This document shows, one piece after another, positions 1 through 20,600 of a DNA stretch of 64,000 nt. Made by a program: the position numbers and the translations under genes. Every line of letters starts with the position of its first letter. Within the stretch, counting starts at the first letter, position 1. The stretch is taken from the NCBI RefSeq assembly GCF_022458985.1, contig NC_061773.1, forward strand, positions 3,788,001 through 3,852,000, in the 5' to 3' direction. The stretch is from Mugil cephalus (taxonomy: Eukaryota; Chordata; Actinopteri; Mugiliformes; Mugilidae). The notes under the pieces were generated by a model that was not told where the DNA came from, ran no database searches, and saw nothing but the letters and a program-made list of their open reading frames with translations.

Positions 1-1752
<1,752 letters not shown>

Positions 1753-2450
1753 TGGCCTCATCACTTCTATTGGGAGCCTTTAATTTCAAAATGGATCACT
1801 GAAGGGATTTGTTTTTGTTTTACACCACAGAAATGGTTACAAATCCCTTCATGTTATGCAAAGTGAACTTTAACTCGTTGTCTTCTCACGTGTATTTACC
1901 TTTCCATTCCTGTCCGTATATTTCAAATGACTTTAAATACACTAGTTTTGCTGATGCATCTTGAGAAACATTATTTCATGTATGAGACCAGAAATTATTT
2001 GGGAGACAGAAACTAAGTGATTTTTTTTGCTCATTAAAATGCATTATTGTTAGCTTGCACCTGTATGCCATCATAAAAATGCCATTAGTTAACAGACTTT
2101 TTTTTCTTGTGTCATACACAGCTAAACTAGCTGTTTCCATTTTGATATGCAATATGTTTAAACCACTGGACACAAGCATGTTACATGTCTGAATGTGGAT
2201 TATTTGATAAAGCATTAACACTCTTTAATCACTCCTTTATTAGATTATAGATGGATCCCAGTAGAAACAAACAATGCGTTTAGTTTTTGACTGAGAACAG
2301 ATGAAACTATGTGTTTTTGGAGTATGTAGACGGTTTTTTGTATTGTAACCCCCTGTTTTGTACAGTATAAAGTCTGTTTTGATTAAAATATACTTTTTAT
2401 TTGTTGCAGTTTACAACAAAACATTGTTTTATTTTGATATATAAATAAGT
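1753..2450 (+). other. emc3: emc3 3' UTR and probable poly(A) site
   Basis: This is AT-rich non-coding sequence after the emc3 stop. The best polyadenylation signal is ATTAAA at 2382-2387, followed by a T-rich stretch, so the transcript probably ends near 2400-2420. The exact end is an inference. Confidence 0.55.
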
Positions 2451-3108
2451 TCTTTCACTTAGCCCTCAGGCTCATCATTTTGCAGAAGGGAGGTATGACT
2501 GCTTTTATCAGTCAACAATGTTAGGACAGAGAGGGCAAATATCACACACCAAATCATTTTAAAGCCATCATCATGGATGAGTATGATTTCACAAGAAAAA
2601 AATAAAAAGGAAGATAACAAATGTGTGTGTATATGTTAGTTAAATTCTGTTAAGGAAGATATTTTTAATGTGACATGGTTGTCCAAGAATACGCTCAGTA
2701 AAAAACGAAACAAAAAAATAACATTGTACACAAAGGAAATAACCAAAGTTATCATTACTGGTTTGGGACTATTGCATATAAAACAAGTCTACGAATAAAC
2801 TTTTGTCTAAAACATAAATTGGTAAAATTTTTTATCCACATCAGGTTACGGTTGAATAAAAGTGTTTTGATATTTATTAAATTTGATTAAATAAATCAGT
2901 CATTACTTAATTAAATATAATTAATTTTTTAAAATTTAAAATAGATACGAAAACCAATTCTGTATAAAAAGACTGAATTAATTTGAATTATTGACCCTTC
3001 TCTTCCCGTTGCCATGGTGAATCAAAGCATCAGAGCCCCACTGATGATGGCCTCCGTCACTCCTCTGTGTGGACTGTGATCACATATTTTGCAATCAAAA
3101 TCTGAGTG

Positions 3109-3132
3109 TTTTTTTTTTTTTTTTTTTTTTTT
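3109..3132. repeat. Poly(T) run of 24 bases
   Basis: This is an uninterrupted T homopolymer about 570 bases upstream of the usp4 start codon. It could be the reverse-strand poly(A) tail of an old retroposed copy, but I recognise no parent in the flanking bases. Confidence 0.9.
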
Positions 3133-3309
3133 GATACAGAGTTTGTTGAACCTGTCTTGAACAGGACACTGCCCAATGCTGGTAGTGATGAAGAATATTG
3201 GAGTGCAACAGCAGCGGTCCTCAACTCTGTACAGACTGTAGAGCAGTTACAGCAGTTACAGATATTGAGGGGGGCTGGACCAGTTACAAAATAGCAAAAT
3301 AAGCTATGA

Positions 3310-3432
3310 AGATAACCTCCTCCTCAGCTTCTACCACTTCTTCTTTCTCATTTTTATCTTCCACCTCCTTCGTTTTGTCTTCTTCCTTCTTCTCCTGCTC
3401 CTCCATCTACCTTTTTCTTGCCGTTTTCATTC
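3310..3432. repeat. Polypyrimidine tract (purine-rich on the - strand)
   Basis: The + strand is almost entirely C and T over roughly 120 bases, with CTCCTC, TTCTTC and CTTCTTCCTTCTTC blocks. Read on the - strand, parts encode Glu/Lys-rich peptide but with frame breaks. It could be a simple-sequence tract able to form triplex DNA, or a decayed acidic coding fragment; the sequence alone does not decide. Confidence 0.6.
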
Positions 3433-3559
3433 TTATCCTTCTATATTAAATTTTTATTTTAGGGGTGCTGGGAAATGGGGTAGACACGCCTATGTTTTTT
3501 CTTCCATTTCCTTTTCTTCTCACATTACAAATTCTTTCCGGGGTTTTCAGATGGGACCA

Positions 3560-3606
3560 TCTGGCGGGCCGCTTTTGGCCCGCGGGCCGCATATGTGACA
3601 GCCCTG
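3560..3606. mobile_element. Terminal fragment of a hAT-type DNA transposon
   Basis: The motif ggcgggccgcttttggcccg followed by cgggccgcatatgtgacagc and ccctg resembles the common terminus of vertebrate hAT-derived repeats (GGGCCGC...GACACCCCTG type). Only about 45 bases are recognisable and the rest of the element is missing or diverged. It ends about 92 bases before the usp4 start codon, so it lies in the proximal promoter or 5' UTR. The family call rests on memory of the terminal motif. Confidence 0.5.
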
Positions 3607-3697
3607 CCGTAGAGGAAGAACGTTTCCTACTCTGAAGCTCGTCCAAGTGTGCAACCCTTCCAGCGCGTTCACGCGGTACCGGCACACTGGCTGCATG

Positions 3698-12297
<8,600 letters not shown>

Positions 12298-14250
12298 GGA
12301 GCCCTATCGCAAAGGGACACACTCTGAAAACACAAATAGAGACACTTGGACCCACACATTCAAAGCTACTTTAGTGACAGAGGTGTCCAGAGACTTGACA
12401 TAATTAACCCTACCTTCCCCGCGTTTTATTTGATTTCTGTCTCGTATGTTGTCAGCTACTAGAGCCAACAGCCTCATCAGAAGAATGAACTGAGAGACTT
12501 CCTCCCTGCAGCGGGTGGTCTACTGATTTCTAGTTTACTAGTCTGCAACTAAGGGGACTCTAAACAGATATAGATCCTCTCACTGGATGCACAGAATGTT
12601 AGAAGTGCCCTCAAACGTGTAGATAAACAAATGTTTCTGTTGCCCACGAGAGTCAGAAATATTAAAGAAAAAAAAAGAAAAAAAAGCCAAATGCACATAT
12701 TGTTTCAACCAAAGCGTTCCAAGGTATTTATGATGAAACTGATCGACTGTTTAGAAGGATACTGGCACCGTGCCTAGGTTTATCGCTAATACTCCTGCTG
12801 TGCCGAGGTAAATGCAGACGTTTGACAGTGTGACGCGCACACAGAACAATACATGCCACGCTCGCTGAAAGAATCGTTTCCACTCATGTCACCTGTTTTA
12901 AAGAGGAGCGGCCGTGGCAGCTCCTGGCCCTGCTGGATCTGTGTCACGGTCTAAACCGCCGAGGGGGATGTCTCGTTTCAAGGTTTTCAACGTGAGAGCC
13001 GTGGCAGAAGCTGCTTTTCGGCCTTGCTCTCGTTCAGCCATCCGTTTTGTTTGTTTGTTTTGATGCACAGCTTGGGCTCTGCTGTCTCTTGAGTCTTACC
13101 CTTCAACAGTTTTTCATTTCTTTTCTTTTTTTTTTGTAATCACAATGAAAAAGCGGCCTTTCGATTCCTGCAACCTGACAAAAAGGAGGCACTTTGAATT
13201 CTCCACGAGTACATTATCTACCTGCTTCTGGTGTATCTAGACATGACAGAACTGTATGGTTCGACCTTAGCATTAAGGGTTATGGTCTGTCGTACACTCC
13301 CAGATCATTTTAACGTGTCTTTTAAGCATTTTTTGATTGCTGCCTGATTGGACCCCTAGCTCACCTGCAACAGCTTGTCCTTCTTAGTCTTGTACAATAA
13401 TGCAGCTCTGTAATGAAATGGCTATGTTATTTGATATCTTCAAAGCACACGAACTGAAGTGAAATAAACTAGTATAAAAGTGGTGCTTTATTCATGAAAC
13501 TTGAACTCGCTCCTCCTCCAAATGAGGGGGGGAAGAGAGAAATCCCTCCCATGTGTTATCAGATGGGAGCATGATAGCTGAAGCTTAGCGGCATTCTCAC
13601 TGAATGCAGGCACTTTGAGCCATTGGTTTTACCTGCAGTGATCGTAGTACACTACTGAAGTTGTGATGATTTAAGTAAACAGTCCTTTTATTTTGTGTTG
13701 ATAGACATAACATGAAGCCCGGTCATAACCCGTGTTTTGAATGCGAGTATAAAATAGAAAGCATTTGTGTAATGCTCAACATCAAAGGTCTTTTAGTAAA
13801 AACCGGTGGCAGTTCCGACTTCCTTTATCTGGTCTCATAAGTCTCGTTCTGTGGCATCAACTCTGCACTTTGTTGCATACTGGCATCTTAAACATGTGGA
13901 CGCTCCAGATGCTCCTTCTATTGGTTTGTTCTTGCCATCCCTATGTTATTGAGAGATAACTAAATGTAATCATTTATGCCTATGACTAGAAAAGCTTTAC
14001 ATCCTCTCTGTAATCATAGAGACTTAGCTGAAAATGACTAAAAATCTTTTATCCCTTACCCTAAAATAAAAATCACGACTCGCCCTCTAAAATAAGCGGA
14101 GATGTAAATACTCGCACTATTTTAAATAGGTGTATAAATTCTTGTCCCCATATTTATCGTACTGCTGATATCTCTAGTTTTTTTTTTCTTTTGTTTTTAA
14201 ATGAAAAACATTTGAGTTTAAAGTACAATAAAGACTGGGAGCCTCAAATT
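12298..14250 (+). other. usp4: usp4 3' UTR with two candidate poly(A) signals
   Basis: Non-coding sequence follows the usp4 stop. AATAAA occurs at 13463-13468 (followed by a T/G-rich stretch) and again at 14227-14232 (followed by TTTTTTTTGTTTGG), so short and long 3' UTRs of about 1.2 and 1.95 kb are both plausible. The two-site interpretation is an inference. Confidence 0.55.
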
Positions 14251-14377
14251 TTTTTTGTTTGGACTAATTGATTCTCTTCAAAAACCCTCACTCGAAATTA
14301 TTGAATGCAGTATTTTTGTATTGCAAAGTTGTCCCTATTTGCAGGTGATTCATTATTAACTTGAGCTTTGATTCACA

Positions 14378-14605
14378 AATACACCAATCAGGCATAACAT
14401 TATGACCACTGACAGGAAAAGTAAATAACATTTGGGACCTGACATTCGTGTGGATGTCACTTAGACATGTAGCACCCACGTAGACCAGACCAGACACCCC
14501 CACCCCATAGCAATGACACTCCTTGAGTCACAGCTGTTTTGGAGACACGAGGGAGGCCTACACAATATTAGAAAGGTGGTCATAATGTTATGCCGGGTCA
14601 GTGTA
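14378..14605 (+). mobile_element. Tc1/mariner-derived miniature element, copy 1 (internally deleted)
   Basis: It begins TACACCAATCAGGCATAACA and ends with the inverted form GGTCATAATGTTATGCC...GTGTA. The interior is shortened to about 230 bases and keeps the GACCACTGACAGGAAAAGTA and TAGACCAGACCAGACACCCC blocks shared by the other copies. It sits between the distal usp4 poly(A) signal and the gpx1 3' end. Confidence 0.8.
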
Positions 14606-15040
14606 TTTAAATTCTGAGTGTAATAAATGCTGGACGCACTGATAAGGTGCACTGTTGGTATGTACTACAATCCCACACCAAAGCTGTGATTATTGTTGCG
14701 GAACTCGTTTCTCAATTGGCAGTTACTGCTCTTTGCGGATTATGCAACCGTTATTACCTGCAATTCATGCTGACTGGTTGCAAAATGATCTATGTTCACC
14801 GACTGGGTGCAGGGACACAAACGAGGAGTGGCTGTCCTTCATATTCACATCAGCAGAAGCTTGAACTCAAAAGCCTTCCAGGAAGTACATACTTGAGAGG
14901 CAGCGGTAGGCTGGAAGGCTATCTTATCTAATCTTATGTAGCAGTACTTACACTTAGTGCAGCTGTGTGCAGGATCCTTTTTTTTTCTCCACATGTTTAT
15001 GAGAAACAGTTGAAACTGTCTTGAGGTTACGCAAGAGACA
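14606..15040. other. Spacer between the convergent usp4 and gpx1 genes
   Basis: No gene, RNA or known repeat is recognised here. Short open frames on both strands show no family motifs. Confidence 0.5.
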
Positions 15041-15060
15041 CAAGATTTGTAAAAAATACA

Positions 15061-15354
15061 TTTATTGGTCCTCATCATATGCAGCTGTGCTTTACATGGA
15101 CACGATGCAGCTATATACATTTGGCCTTTTACACTTCCATCAGATGTCCTCCTCACATCGTGGTTTCAGAGGACGCCTTCATACAGTAAAAGCACAAAAA
15201 CAGCCATCATGTACAAGAGAGCACAGGTGCTATGGAAAGGTGTGGGAGCATCTACAGAATCTACGGACAGATTGCGCTGAGCACAGTGGGGTTTCCACAC
15301 ACTGGCCAGTGCTGCTGGGAAGCTGTAGGACGGTGGAGCATTTTGGACGATGGG
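15061..15354 (-). other. gpx1: gpx1 3' UTR with poly(A) signal
   Basis: The sequence after the gpx1 stop on the - strand carries the SECIS element (annotated separately). It ends with AATAAA on the - strand at 15061-15066, so the transcript should end around 15040. Confidence 0.7.
15137..15184 (-). promoter_or_regulatory. gpx1: SECIS element in the gpx1 3' UTR
   Basis: Read on the - strand, ATGA (15182-15179) is followed by a GC-rich 5' stem (GGCGTCCTC), an apical loop with the AA of GAAACC, the returning stem (GAGGAGGAC) and TGAT (15142-15139). This is the ATGA...AA...GA layout of a eukaryotic SECIS. The two stem arms GTCCTC and GAGGAC pair. It lies about 170 nt downstream of the gpx1 stop, where recoding of the in-frame UGA requires it. 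Confidence 0.85.
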
Positions 15355-16510
15355 TTAGTTTGCTTGGCTCAGAAGCTTCTTGATGTCTCCCTCAATGTCG
15401 CTGGTGAGGAACCTCCTGCTGTAGCGCTTGAACGGCACCCCGTCCGGTCCGATGAGGAACTTCTCGAAGTTCCAGGCCACGTCGTTCCTGCACACCGGGC
15501 TCCACATGATCAGCTTGGGGTCGTTCATCAGGGTCGACGGCTCGTCACTGGGGGACGGCAGCTTCTCCTTCAGGAACACAAACAGGGGATGGGCGTCCTT
15601 CCCGTTCACCTCCACCTTCTCCAGGAGCTGGAACTTTGGCTCAAAGCCGTTTCCAGGACGGACATACTTCAGAGACAGCAGGATTTCCTCATTCTTGCAG
15701 TTCTCCTGCAAGATTGACCAAAACGTGAATTTCCATTTCCTTAACTTTCTCCACATTCTTTTATTTGTTCTATCAGGAAGTAAAGTTCCCACACAAGGCT
15801 TGACTTCCTACAAGGAAGTAGCCTTTACCATCCATTAATGAATTACTAACATCAACAATCACTACCTGGATTACTGTATGCACAGAACCTGGTGAAACAT
15901 TAACGAATTACTTGCATTGTGCCAAAATGAACAAAGCGGTTTTCAAATGAGTTTTTGGATGATAATCTTTTGACTAAACCTTCAACTTCCTCTTTTCTAA
16001 ACTTACCTCACTGCTCACACTGCATGCAAAACTTATTTACAACAACAACACAATAACCACGTTTTAACTAGTAGCTAATAAAAGAACATCATAGTGGGAT
16101 TAAAATAAATAATTTCAAAAACGTCATGAATGAATGGGACTGCGATTAGCCTCGAGTCAAGTGTAAACTGTCACGTGAAAACAAATGAATAATTTATTTT
16201 AGGCTTAATCACATTTAAAATTATTTAGAATTAATATAACGTAGCGAATTTAATAAACTAAAAAAATAAATAAAAGAAATAGCGCAACACTCACCTGATG
16301 GCCGAACTGGTTGCAGGGTACTCCCAGGACCACGAGCCCCTTGCTGCCGTAGCGTTCGTGGAGCTCGTTCATCTGGGTGTAATCCCTGGTGGTCGTACCT
16401 CAGAGAGACGCGACGTTCTCAATGAGGACAACTTTGCCTTTAAGGGAGGAGAAATTTAACGTTGTCCCCGTCAACAGCTTAGCTGTGAGGTCGTAGAATT
16501 TCGCTGCCAT
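15355..16510 (-). CDS. gpx1: Glutathione peroxidase 1 (selenoprotein)
   Basis: There are two exons on the minus strand: 16510-16295 (72 codons) and 15705-15355 (116 codons plus stop TAA), joined by a GT-AG intron in phase 0, giving 188 residues. The start is [20 protein letters not shown]. The active site is [20 protein letters not shown], where U37 is encoded by TGA at 16402-16400. [19 protein letters not shown] spans the exon join, and the end carries [19 protein letters not shown] with the conserved Trp, then FKRYSRRF. The enzyme reduces hydrogen peroxide and lipid hydroperoxides with glutathione, in cytosol and mitochondria. A GPX4 call is excluded by the presence of the tetramer-loop region and the GPX1/2-type C-terminus; GPX2 is a weaker alternative. 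A conventional gene caller would truncate it at the TGA or start it inside exon 2. Confidence 0.95.
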
Positions 16511-17683
16511 TTTTTTTGCGCTACCTTCGTCCTTTCTTCAGAGTCTAAAGTCAATCTCTTATTTTCCCTCAAAGTCACTGTGACTTGTTCAAATTTCGAT
16601 CAGTGAACCAACCTACTTATACTGTCCAAGACATCAAAGATCGTATAGGCTGTCAAGAGAACTCACACCCCACACAACCGCGGCACGGACCGCATAGAAC
16701 CTTTCTTGAAACTGTGGAAAATAAGTGTCTGCATACATTTGTATATAAAAAGATACAGCTTGTATTTGTAGATATCTATATGACTCTTATGTTGTAACGT
16801 ACCTATATGCTAAGTCTGGAAAGATACCATATTGATGTAGGCTGACTGATTTCACTTAAAAGCGGCAAAAAAATGCAGGGAAATGACAAGTTAACTTTTA
16901 AACAACGGTGAAATTAACAATGAACTAAAATGAAAGCTAAAATTTAGCTTTATATATATATATATATATATATAATACCTCAGGGTAGATAAGGCGGTGT
17001 TGTGGTGTATGTTGATCCCCTGTAAGGTCTTCATGGTTTTACGAGGTTTGTGGTTGTCATCGCAAAATATGACGAAATGCAGCCACACTTCCTTTGTAAT
17101 ATTTACTCAAAACATGTCCGGCTTAACAACAGTTTTAACAAAGTTTAGGTTCAACTTTGAATTAATACATTTATCAGTTGGCATACATACCTACAACAAA
17201 ACAAAAACATACATCACAGATATTCAAGTAGCACACTGATTTCATGCCGTTGCATCCTCTAAGTTGGTCAAACAGCACGTCAGTGAGCTGTTGCTAGCAA
17301 AGTAAAAAAAGCAAAGCAGGCAGTGCTGCTTGAAACAGCTTGATCCAGTGTACTCTTTGATACGCTCGCGCAAGCGCATACGTCTTGACGTTGACGTCGT
17401 CCCGCAGCTTGGCGCGGAGGTTTGTTTTGTAACTTTTTCAGGGTGTCATCGTTTGAAGGTTTGTCTGTCTTTTAAAAGTAGTTTTATACCCTTTTTGTTG
17501 GCACCATGACCTTGATAAAACACTAAAGAATATTTGTGTCACAGTCGCTGGATTATTCAGCTACACAGAGCAGTTTGCTGTAATGTCATACTTGTCTTTT
17601 TTTCTTTCCTCTTTCCTTTTTCTCTTTTCTGTGCGTACCTTTTACCACTTCTCTCACTTTTTATTATAACGTTAATTATTTAG
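16511..17683. promoter_or_regulatory. Divergent promoter region between gpx1 and fancd2
   Basis: About 1.17 kb separates the two start codons. The fancd2-proximal part (17360-17420) is GC/CpG-richer and holds TGACGT and an overlapping TGACGTCG (17392-17399), which resembles a CRE/ATF site. A non-coding fancd2 exon 1 probably lies around 17400-17457 (ending gaag|gtttgt), because the fancd2 ATG is placed immediately after an acceptor (attatttag) and the human gene also has a non-coding first exon. The exon and the transcription start are inferred. Confidence 0.5.
16951..16974. repeat. (TA)12 microsatellite
   Basis: This is a pure TA dinucleotide run in the gpx1-fancd2 intergenic region. Confidence 0.95.
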
Positions 17684-20600
17684 ATGTTCCGTAAAAAGCG
17701 TCGCTCCTCTGTGAATGCAGGAGAAGCTGCTTCAACGACTACAAGTAAGTTTATGTCTCATCACAACACTTCATGTATATATTCTACACTCAGGAGGTCA
17801 TCCATCCCCACAGCCATTAGAATACACAACTGTGGTGAAACTGATGTTCTGGTTGATTGCACTGTCTGTGACACTTTTGCACGCAAGAGACCTTAGCTAA
17901 TCATATGCTGAGATACTTTAGCCAAGTGTTCATTCATATTATATGTAAATGTATTGTTATGTCTATGTCTCGTTCAGATATGTTTGTCTTAACTCGGGAT
18001 AAAATAATTTTCCTTTGGGGATCAATGAAGTGATCTTGAATGTTGAACCTCGGATATATATATTTATTGGAGTTAATTATTCCTTTTCCTACAGAGCCAA
18101 AAAAGAGCCGCAGCACCGGACGCCAACCCAAGGAGTCAGATCCACAGGAGACAAATGAAAGTGTATTTGATGTCTTCCTGAGAGAGGCAGGTGTCACCTT
18201 GAAGCACGGCGACACATCCAATGAGATTGGTAAGTGTAAGTCTCAGTCAAAGTCTTTAAAATTAAATTAGACATTCACTTGCATCATTCCTCCTCCAGCT
18301 GTTGACCAGATCGTTTTCCAGAAACGGATACAGAAACAGCTGCAGAAGAGTCCAAGGTATCCTGGGGTGAGTGACCCAAACTGAACACAGTATAAAAAAG
18401 AGCTTGTTGCTCATGTTTAATCGCCCTTTCATTGCTCAGATCATAGAGGAATTCATCACTGGTTTGGACTCATACATAGAGAACCATGACAGGTTCAGGA
18501 ACCTACTCCTTCCATGTGTTCCTCGGGTGTCGGATGGAGATTTGAGGTAACTGTCATGAGAACGTGCTGCTTTTAGCGGGTCTTTGTGTGTGTGGTCAGA
18601 CTGACGCGTTGTCCTCTGTGCTGCAGTTCTGGCAGCTCATTCCAGGAAAGCCTGCTGCGCATGTTGTTGGGCATCGAGATGCTGCAGGTACGTCACACTG
18701 AAAAACATGCGCACGCTGTTCCTCTGCCACGCATCCTTCATCTCATTCTCTTTCTTGTAGACTTTGATCGTAAACACCCTGCTCGAGAAGCTCCCTGAAT
18801 TTATGTTTGAAGGGTCAGTATTTCTTGAGGTTACGGGAGTTAACTATTAAACCATTTATTGCGTTAGTGTTTCATTGTGTTCTTTTTCTCACTGTGGTTC
18901 TGTTCCTCATAGCTCTGGTGATGGAGCACTCAGCATCCCACGCCTGATCATTAACCAGCTCAAGTGGCTAGACAGAGTTGTGGACACCAAGGTTGTCATT
19001 TTGGTTTCGCTAAGTGCACATGTGATTGTTGAAGGTGTTTGCGTGTGTGCTGATCTGTTCTGTTTACCCTGTAATGGCGTTTAAGTCGTCTCTTGCCGTC
19101 GTCATTTGCCTCTGCTGCTTCTTTCAGGAGCTGGCGGCCAAGCTCATGGAGCTGGTGTCGGTCGCGCCGCTGGAGGTTCAGCGCGACATCATCACCAGTC
19201 TCCCAGAGATCCTGGAAGACTCCCAGCACAACGACATAGCCAAGGAGCTCAAGTATGCGCGGTGCCTCTGTGCTGCAGATCTGGTTTTTTCCCTGTATTC
19301 AGTCTGCTGATTTACAGTTGCTCCTCTCTGCAGCTCGTTGCTCCAACAGAACTCTCAGTTGACCGTCCCCATCCTGGATGCCCTCTCTAGCCTGAACCTC
19401 ACCTCCTCGTTACTAACAGAGGTAGCACGCACACATATGCACACACAAATTCACACATGCGCACACGTCACTGCGTTTTTACCCGTTACTCTGGGCCCTA
19501 TCAGGTCCGTGGAGGTGTTATGGCCACGCTGGCCGCCGTGCAACTGGAGGATCTGCCCGTCGTGGTCAAATTCATCCTGCACTCCGTCTCAGCCTCGGAC
19601 GTCTCCGAGGTCAGAGGATTTGTCAAAACATCATACAGTATAGTGTGTTGTGTTGTAATATATACAAGTTTGGCATGTGCTTCCTGAGTGCAGGTGGTGT
19701 GTAATCTTCGTAAAAAGCTGGAGCTGGAGCAGTGCGTTCTTCCTCCCGCGCTGCAGGCCTCTCAGAGCCGCATGAAGAGCAAATCAGCCGTGGTGTAAGT
19801 TCGTACGTGCGGCCCGGAACCTTTCTGGACGTAGGTTGTTGGTGCCTTCATCTAATGAGTCCTTTTTCTGGGCAGATCCGCGACTGCACAGGCAGCTGGT
19901 AGCGGCCAAGACAGCGTCGCTTTGATCCTGGACTGCATCAAGTCAGCAGTGAGATTCCAGAAAACCATCTCTGAAGCTTGGCTCAAGGTGAGAAAGAGAG
20001 AGATTGTTTTTCTTGGTAAATTGATAAAATAAAGAGATATTTTTTACATTCAGTGTTTCTGACTTAACATTTTCTATTATCAGGCGATAGAGTCAGTGGA
20101 AGAAGTGGAGGACCACAAGGTGAGGACTGGCTAATGTTTATATGCACCAACTATCCCAGTTCCTGAGCATTTTCCTACTAAATTGTTTACAAAGTTGATG
20201 AAAATTCCACTAATCCTGCTGTTTGGCTCTAGCAGCACGTAACAGCCTTCTTCATTCATTGCTTCAGCCACCTTCTGGAAAAGGTCGGCCCCTAACCCTT
20301 TCCTTATCTAAGCCTTGCATAATGTTTAAATAAGAGGGTGTTGCCAGACATGTGCACTTCTCTTTGTTTGTGCATTTCTACAAACCAAACCAAACCTTTG
20401 GCTGGCTGCTCTGTGTGCTGCAAGTGGACAAAACGGACGGAAACTGCAGTAAAATCAGTATCTGCGTATCCCACAAGTCTCATGTGAAATATCCAAACAG
20501 AATATAGTGTTTACGTAATATAGTGTGATATTAGTGTGCAGGTTAGCGTGTAATTTGGTCTCGAGCTTTTGTAAAAACCGGTGGAAAATTAATTTGATGG

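Larger units (their letters stand above)
2451..3559. other. Intergenic spacer between emc3 and usp4
   Basis: No gene is recognised. The left part is very AT-rich (about 2560-2990), and a poly(T) run and a polypyrimidine tract (annotated separately) follow. A short open frame between them at about 3133-3293 has no family resemblance that I can name. Confidence 0.5.

Noticed and set aside
15232-15838. Long + strand open frames (up to 161 codons)
   Set aside because: They are antisense to gpx1 exon 2, which has clear family motifs on the - strand.
16400-16402. Premature stop suggesting that gpx1 is a pseudogene
   Set aside because: The TGA is at the family's selenocysteine position, both exons are otherwise intact, and a SECIS is present in the 3' UTR.
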